Of a DNA stretch of 64,000 nt, positions 56,701-64,000 are shown piece by piece. Both the position numbers and the translations under genes were made by a program. Each line of letters begins with the position of its first letter. Positions within the stretch are counted from its first letter, which is position 1. The notes beneath the pieces were generated by a model. The model searched no databases and was not told where the DNA came from. It was given only the letters and a program-made list of their open reading frames with translations. The DNA is from Sweltsa coloradensis (taxonomy: Eukaryota; Arthropoda; Insecta; Plecoptera; Chloroperlidae): contig JAMZAV010000111.1 of the NCBI GenBank assembly GCA_024449915.1, positions 434,001 through 498,000 of the forward strand, written 5' to 3'.

Positions 56701-59355
56701 AGTTATATTTTTGTTATTCAAATGTGATACAAAACATAATGTTTCTAAGTTTTAATAAATGTTTCTTTTTATATTCTCCAACTTCCTGGTGAATTAATAC
56801 TTGCTGCAACTTTTCATATCTGCTATATTTATTTAAAAAAAGTCTTTTTGACATTGCACTGCCCTTTTACAGTATATTTAGACCTTTCTTCAAGTCTTTT
56901 TTTTTAAAATTTAATAAAAAAAAGCAAAATGAAGGAAATAATAGAAAAGCAAAAAAGATTGATTAACAGTTTTGAAGAAAGGTCGAAATATCACAATAAA
57001 ATATTGTAAAAGAGCAGTGTACTGTCCAAAAAACATTTATTTTAATAATTATTAATACCTGTTCTACTAGTTTATTTCATTATATTATTTTCACTCAAGA
57101 GGTACAAAAAATTAGGAAGATTCTTGATATATTTTTTCTTGGTTTGTGTGAAATATTACGTATTTTAAACGTTCTCATAAAGTTTGGCAGTGGTTCCTCT
57201 TAAGATCAGATCACTGATGCCCCCTATTTAACAAGTCACGATGCGAGATCCTCATGATCAAAGCGACACGCGGCTCTATTTATAACCACCACCTTTGTTG
57301 CGACTTCTATATCGAAGAGCTGCGGAAAAATGAAAATAATCGTTGAAACTGAAATAGCATCGTGTTGGCAGTACTTTATTAATGTCACGGTCCTGACTGA
57401 GGGCTTCGTCGCGAACACGTCAGTACTGTAAGAGATAGGCCTAGCAAGCGAAGAAGAACTGTCACAATTGATTTGTCATTTTCATTTCGAAATTTCGTTC
57501 TTTTTTTAGCTGTTTTCATTTTTTTATTCAAGTTGTCGTAGTTGATTTATTTCGTGTTATTTATTTCTGGCCGTATGTTACGTCTTATTACATTTTCTTC
57601 TTCGCTTTATTTGTTTTTCTCTGGCATGAGGTAAATTATGAATAATTTATCTTCAAGAGTTAAATATTCTTTCAAGAGTGTAATTTAACATACGCTTTAA
57701 ACTGGGCGATAATTCAAACTAAATACAAAATTTAATAATAGCTAATTTATGTTTTGTACAATTTTCATTTAAGACTTCCACGGTTCTTTTTACTACACAA
57801 AATAAAAATAGAAAGTTTGCAAACCGAACATTATTAATAATTGGTATTTCCTATGCTTATTGAGAGTAAGTTATGCATGATTATATTACAGTTTGGGCAA
57901 AAAATAAATTACGTTGATTTCAAAGTGAAGAAAATTTCCAATTATTAGAAGTTAAATACACCTTTACGGTCTGTAATGGTTTTGATCGGATGCAAATAAT
58001 ATTATATTTTATTTTATTATTTTATTGATCAATTAACAACAATACAACCCACAAGCGTTAGGTCACTAAAACTAAACAATTCAAAACAATACAAATATGC
58101 TTTACAAATCGTTTAATACATTAACAAGTGAAGACTAAAAGTCCAAGATAAATCAAGAAAAAAACTGGTGCAAAGGTGATAAGGTGACGAGAGTGATAAT
58201 GAGTTATGTTTGTACACTGGCATAAACAGCTGCTTTAAATGAATAAAGTTTTATTTGGTTGGGTTCAAACTTCATTCCACACATACTCAGAATAAAGATA
58301 TAAATTAGGATATTCAAACTAAAAATGCTACGTTTTACACAAGTCAAGAAACTTGTGATGATAACGAATTTTCTTTCAACTTAAACATACTTTCTTATTG
58401 GACTTTTTTCTGTGATTCCAACTTCACAGGATACAAGTTTAATCTCCCATACAAATACTTAACTCTTGTTATTCAAAACTCAAAACTCTAGAATATCATT
58501 ACGAACAGTTTAACTTATTCTGTGACCTACATTTACAAAACCATAATTCCATCTCTTTACCAACCGCTTCGAATAAACATTCAAAGACAAATACTTATAC
58601 AAGGATAAGTGGTTTTAATATTTGAATGTCGTATTATTTTACGCTGTACTAGAAAAAGATTAGAAATTGTCCTAGTAATTCTATAAGGGGTTCAGACAAC
58701 GTATAACAACGGATGACAAAGCGTCCTATCTTTAGTCCCTGTGTATCTTGAGATTAAACCTAGAACAAATAGTGGGTTTGTAGATAATTAAATTAAACTT
58801 AAGGACAATAGACAGTGAGATTAAATTTTAATTAATTGTATTCTTGGTCTAATTAAGCGTTGTTCTAATTTCAAGCAACTGTTTTTCTTGATTATTTGAG
58901 ACGAGTTTAGTGATAAGCATAGGAGATTAATTGAATTAAATTATAGCTTGATGTAGACTATCAACATACTTTATATGTAGCCGGTAATGAGGTCACTTTC
59001 TTTTCGATTGCCGCAACGGTAAATTATTATTTAAAATAAATATGCGTGGAACACTTCCGGAATATACTAAATGAACTGAGTAAATGAAGCATATACACTT
59101 TGTTCTACCATGCAGCCTTATTTAATATATTGTGGACAATCAAGATCGCAAAAAATTAATTTTCTCAATCAAGATCGCAAAAAATTAATTTTCTGCTTTG
59201 AAATGCTAGGGTTCTCGTTTAAAATTTTCCCGTACAATGTAAAACAATGGTAGATTTGTCTTACATTATACTTATTAATGACTTCTTTTTCAGTCAATAA
59301 CATCAGTCACCCTGACAATGTTGTCCACAGCGGCCACGAAACGTTGGTGGTTAAT
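56701..59355. other. No recognisable gene
   Basis: A long AT-rich stretch. A short retroelement-like ACGAAACGTTGGTGG word occurs at 59336-59350. No exon is seen. Confidence 0.4.
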
Positions 59356-59986
59356 TGAATGAGCGTAGCGGCGAAGCAAAGATCCCATTTCACTACACTG
59401 GAGAAAAAAATCCGGAATGTTTTTTTTTTCTTTTTCTTTTTTTTTGTATTTTTGTGTGTCTGTGAACACGATTCCGGCTAAACCAATACTCCAATTGCGA
59501 TGAAATTTTATGGAGGTCTATGAAATCTCTAAACGAAGAACTGCACGGAGGGAAAAATCGATCGAAAAATTATTTCTCATGAAAATCGCAATTTTACGAT
59601 TTTTTTCGATTTTTAAAAAAATTCTTCGACTTATAACATCTACATGCTTTATCCGATTGTAATGATTTTTTCACAGAAGTTTAAATTTTTATGAATTAAT
59701 ATATTCGTGTAAAATTTGAGCGCAATCGAAACATCATTTCTCATGATAATCGCAAATTTTACGATTTTTTTTAATTTTTTAACATTCTTCGACGAATAAA
59801 ACCTATATGCTTTATCCGATTGTAATGATTTTTTCACAGAACTTTAATTTTTAAATTAATATATTCGTGTGAAATTTGAGCGTAATCAAAAAATTATCTA
59901 TTAAAAAAATCGCAATTTTACGCTTTTTTCGTTTAAAAAAAATTACGCTCATCCATCAACGCGGCGGGACTTAAGCGTTTTACTAG
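59356..59986 (+). mobile_element. Helitron2-like element H8 (complete, subfamily B)
   Basis: It starts TGAATGAGCGTAGCGGCG (one base changed in the terminal repeat) and ends AACGC...GCGTTTTACTAG. Three core units have a period of about 160. TGGTTAATT occurs directly before GAATGAG and directly after CTAG. Confidence 0.87.
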
Positions 59987-60475
59987 TGGTTAATTAAGGT
60001 TCATTTACCTACACTTACTCAGTCTACCCGACAAAATAGTCATGAATATGAATAACCGAGAAAGCTTTGCAAAAAGCCACAAACATCAATGAACATTTTT
60101 TTCTTCACGATTTTTTGTTTTTATCATTAAAAGTTAATGTTTTACCAACAATTCATACATCTTTAGTGCCTTCATTTTAAAACATTTATTATTATTTTAT
60201 TTCAGTCCATTGATGCATATAGGATATTAAGTAACATATGAGCGGATCATACAAACTCATTGCAGTTATAACAATAAAAACAATACAAAAACACATAAAT
60301 TAGAATTACACACACATTTACAAAGCCAAGTGGAAATGCAAAATAAAATGCATTAAGCCAAAGTAATACAATGATATATGTCAAACTGAATGGTCAAGGA
60401 TTTTAAAATTTTGTGGGAGATTGTTTTAGGTCAGTGTTAGCAAGATTTTGATAATATGTTTGCAGAAATGGAGTA
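59987..60475. other. No recognisable feature
   Basis: AT-rich sequence with no exon seen. Confidence 0.4.
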
Positions 60476-60560
60476 AATATGCCGGTCTCTAGTTGGTCAT
60501 TGTTCGCTCGTCGATGGTGTCGGTGCCTTCAGGGTTGGCTTGGTTGGGATTTAATGTCTC
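60476..60560 (-). repeat. Retroelement-like fragment shared with 63590-63665
   Basis: The complement contains CCATCGACGAGCGAACAATG followed by ACC and AGAGACCGGCATATTTAC, and matches the window's other copy. C12 follows at 60560-60571. Confidence 0.5.
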
Positions 60561-60618
60561 CCCCCCCCCCCTGAAAATCAGTTATGTGACTAAGTGGGTA
60601 GACTCTTAATACGAATGA

Positions 60619-60624
60619 ATGTAT

Positions 60625-60667
<43 letters not shown>

Positions 60668-60691
60668 TAGATTTATCTATTTATTTATTTA
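60619..60691. repeat. (TTTA)n microsatellite
   Basis: About 17 TTTA units with one interruption. Confidence 0.95.
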
Positions 60692-61439
60692 TTTGATAAT
60701 GGTTTATCATCAGTGTTAAGGAACAGAGGAATGTGGGTCATTACATGTTGTAACAGAGACTAGAGAGCTATCAATAAAATAGCTTATAATACATTCAAAC
60801 TAATAACTAAACAAACGCCCAGACCTAAAACACACAAAGAATATAAAAACATTTTAGTACCATCTGTGAACAGGGCTCAGTTGTTCTGTGGTGACTCAGC
60901 TTTGGATAAAATACCTCACCACCTATTATGAGCGAGATAATGTACAACATCTGTACATCTCGGCCAATGACAGATGCAAAGACCCAGCGAACAGTTTATT
61001 AATATTGTCACAGCAATGATATTTTTACTGCGATATGTTGGCACGCCTGTTAGCGCGTCATCAGGGCACTAGGTTGGCAACGAGCCTAATGTTCGCTAAT
61101 ATACATTACGTAAGTGTAAGAACTATTGCCAACTGTGACGGGGAATGGGAGAAAGGTGATTAGTCTAGATTAGCCTTGTTACATCTTGGCGAGGTGGTTT
61201 ATTGACGTAGTTGATTGATGATATGGGCGAGCGAAGCTAGAGTTGTAACAACGCGACTGTGGCACGAGATGTTACATGCGTAATGGACTTGAGTCCATCA
61301 GATCTTGTCTTAGCAGGCACATAATAAATTCGAAGTTGTTCTGAATTGTACTTGTTGATTCCTACTAGAATGAACGAAGCTTATTCAAAATAAAATAAGA
61401 ATTAATTGTGTGCCTTGTTACTATAGAATGACTCCAAAT
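60692..61439. other. No recognisable gene
   Basis: No exon or shared repeat is seen. Confidence 0.4.
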
Positions 61440-61580
61440 TCACTCTTTACACATCACAAAGTCAAGAATTGATGGCTTTTACTCTAAATCAGATTATAAA
61501 AATCTTCTGCCTGTAGAAGGATTCGAACCCTAGACCTTCTGCATGGAAGCAAGGGCAGTATCATCTAAGCTCCCTTTCAT
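61440..61580 (-). mobile_element. tRNA-SINE S3, uninterrupted copy
   Basis: The minus strand reads GGGAGCTTAGATGATACTGC (A box), CTAGGGTTCGAATCCTTC (B box), then GGCAGAAGATTTTTATAATC. It matches the split copy at 56146-56700. Confidence 0.65.
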
Positions 61581-63575
61581 ATAACGTACTATTTTAAGCC
61601 TTGTATATTGTCTATAGTGCGTTGTGAGACAAAGTAATAATGAAAACCCTTAAAAAACTATTCTTAAATATCTCTGATGCCGGTAGCCAAATCCACGACC
61701 TTTAAAAATTATAACTATCGCAATTTATTGGTTAACCACCTCAATTAGTAAAAAACACAACTTTCGAACTTTCCCCCACAAAACTTTCCTCAAAAACTTC
61801 CACGACCGCCGCTTTACCGCTTAAGGCAACAACAGGATAGCTCGTTAGGTTTTAGAGAGCCTTGAAATGAGCAGTTGATAGCGTCAGGTGAAGGGTTCTT
61901 GTGCAGAGGGGAGGGGGGGGGATCTTTGCCCCAGGTTATTTTGTATTGAAAAAGTCGTGATCGATTTGTTTCATTAATGAGAAATTCAAGCCGTTATAAT
62001 TCCCGAGAATCACTAATGGTGGGTTGCGAGTGGAGTAGTCGTGGTAGATGTGGTCTCGGATTTATGAAGGGAAACTTTTAATGCGAAACTTTGAAGTATT
62101 GCATTATTATTTCAAGAACACTTGACCTATATTGTGGAAAAAAATCGTCAGAACGCGATGGTATTGTTAAAACTATATTAACCACGAAGAAAATTGAATG
62201 GATTTAATAAGTTAATTTTGTTTATTAGTAGAAATTAATTAATATTATTTAAATTATCGTTATTATTAAATAATGTTTATTTGTATATGTATGGTTTCTA
62301 TATGACAATTAATTTAAATAACCTTTATTTAAAATTTTGTATTTAGCCTTGATTTTATCAGTCGTAGAAATTAATAATAAATTAAAATTTATTTTCTTTA
62401 CTTATGTTAAAGTTTTGAAAATACCACTGGGTTCTCCAGAAGGACTTTTGCAATGCTGTATAGCGTTCTTGTGATGTAAAGTAAAACACTGTAAATTTTC
62501 GAGTTATTTTATCTTTTTAATATAATACTCCTCTAACGAAGATTAATGTGACATCTGCATTAGCAAACCGGTGGTCTTCAACAATTAAAACTTTTTAAAG
62601 AGCATAAATTCTCTTTTCTCTCATTCAACCTATTTTGTTTATCTAAACTTTACATTCGAAATATATTTAAGTACTCTTTTCTTTGCCGGCCTACATTTTG
62701 TTTTATACTGAAGGACACTAAAACATTAGTTTCTTTAAATAAATGTATTTTCTCATTTTTTACACTTCTTTTTTGTAATTTTATTAAACAAATGAATTTG
62801 ATAATTGTTTTTAATCATTCTACTTTTCTTGGTTTCGTCGTCTCCTATTTCCTTTCTTTTTATACTTTTGTTTCATATCCTTAAAAAAATACATATTCAT
62901 GATTTAATTTTGTAAATTTTGTAATTATTTGATAATTCTAACCTTTAATGTTTAATTTAATTGGTTATATGTTATAGTCCCTAAGTGTTGGCCTACTTAT
63001 TTATCTTTTTTTTATATCCTTAAAAAATACATGTTATTCATGATATTTTTTGTATTTATTTGATAATTCTAACCTCTAATGTTTAATTTAATTGGTTATA
63101 CTTAGTCTAAGTGTTGGCACGCTTAGATTCAGCCAAGAGATATATAATCTCAAGGCCCCATTATCACAGTCGCCAGTCGTTGACAATAAATCTAGATTTC
63201 GCCACTATTGTCTCCTGTCCTCTCCACTTAGCTGTTCTACGCGGAACAATTACACCAGCTCTGTTTGTTTAGCTAGGCCCCGTGCAAATATTTACACCGT
63301 GATTACAACAGCACCCGGAGCAATGGTAAATGTCATTAGGCTCGCCTTTGTCTAGAGACAAGAATACTACTGATACTGACGTTTCTGGCATGATTGTGCT
63401 TTGCTGTATACGTCAGCAATATTTCATATATGGTCCAGGGATCAAGTTCAAGATGACGTAAATATACAGGATTTGAGTTCGGTGTAATTGAATCCGGGGT
63501 TGTTCCGAATCAGCACTGTTGATTCTGGTGGTATCCGTGGGTGGAATCGTGTCTAGCTTGATTCATCGGTGTTGC
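61581..63575. other. No recognisable gene
   Basis: Very AT-rich, with direct similarity between 62880-62980 and 63000-63105 (CATGATTTAATTTTGTAAAT, GATAATTCTAACC) forming a local duplication of about 120 bases. Confidence 0.45.
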
Positions 63576-63680
63576 CTACTTAAATATGCCAGTCTCTATA
63601 GTGGTCATTGTTCTCTCGTCGATGGTCTCGGCGCCTGCATGGTTGGCTTGGTCTGCGGTGGGTGGCGGAACTTTGGTTAA
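63576..63680 (-). pseudogene. Retroelement protein fragment
   Basis: The minus-strand frame reads PPPTADQANHAGAETIDERT, then MTTIETGIF. It has a linker-like character seen in retroelement polyproteins and a second copy at 60476-60560. Too short to classify. Confidence 0.35.
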
Positions 63681-64000
63681 TTCATAGCTCGAGATAGAGT
63701 TGAGATAAAATTGAAAAACAAGATTTAACGATGATAAAAAAGGATTTTTCCAAAAAAATCTAAAAAAAATTGTCACTGCTTATTTTGAATTTACAACCAT
63801 TCTTAATTTTTGACCAAAAACGAAAAAAAAATAAAAAAGGAATTTTATCAAATGATTATTTTAGGAAAAAATAACTTTAAAATTCGTGCAACAAAGAGTT
63901 AAAAGCAATGTCAACTAAAACCTGCTTGACAATCAGAAATCGTGTCGGTTTTTCTCGTGAGACGTTACACACGCACATACATTCGGTTGGTTCATTCGTT
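63681..64000. other. AT-rich edge with dispersed-repeat end
   Basis: The last 65 bases contain the CGTGAGACGTTACACACGC word of the dispersed repeat, cut by the window edge. Confidence 0.45.

Overview
This window is nuclear DNA of a metazoan, most likely a marine invertebrate. By eye it is about two-thirds A+T. It contains spliced-exon signals, tRNA- and 5S-derived SINEs, LINE and Penelope-like remnants, many terminal-inverted-repeat (TIR) elements, microsatellites, and no bacterial-style operons. A Deu-domain-like SINE and dense GGCCTA words (37.9-42.5 kb) would suit a hemichordate, echinoderm or mollusc, but the sequence does not fix the taxon.

Host coding content is minimal. One well-bounded internal exon lies at 11533-11736 (+), a weaker HEAT-like exon candidate at 29898-30116 (-), and possible non-coding first and last exons at 37560-37929 and 41992-42135. 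Everything else is repeats or unrecognised AT-rich DNA, so this is probably intronic or intergenic space of large genes.

The dominant element is a Helitron2/Helentron-like non-autonomous family, here called H1-H8, plus a fragment and a relic with two 3' ends. It has asymmetric terminal inverted repeats (GGATGAGCG and CGCTCATCC), a 3' hairpin followed by CTAG, and tandemly repeated cores. The copies are at 2.0, 8.4, 9.4, 16.3, 30.8, 45.0, 47.6 and 59.4 kb. An unoccupied paralogous site at 18.1 kb shows that H7 inserted at a TT dinucleotide.

Other layers are: two large TA-flanked elements whose ends are long inverted arrays of short repeats (21909-26821 and 36552-42864, CACTA/EnSpm-like in design); hAT-type MITEs with 8-bp target duplications (10.6 and 34.4 kb); a 9-bp-duplication foldback element (20.4 kb); two MITEs with perfect 8-bp duplications (38.1 and 38.4 kb); three 5S-rRNA-derived, Deu-like SINEs (27.4, 49.7 and 56.2 kb), one inserted into a tRNA-SINE; a tRNA-SINE family with one copy nested in another (35.9-36.4 kb); a four-copy 'R390' repeat; a 254-bp satellite array (53.0-56.0 kb) split by a TIR element; and several striking palindromes (3.3, 6.2-7.7, 16.1 and 28.7 kb).

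Element names such as H1 and R390 are labels invented here. All superfamily assignments rest on termini and target duplications seen by eye, because no transposase was found.
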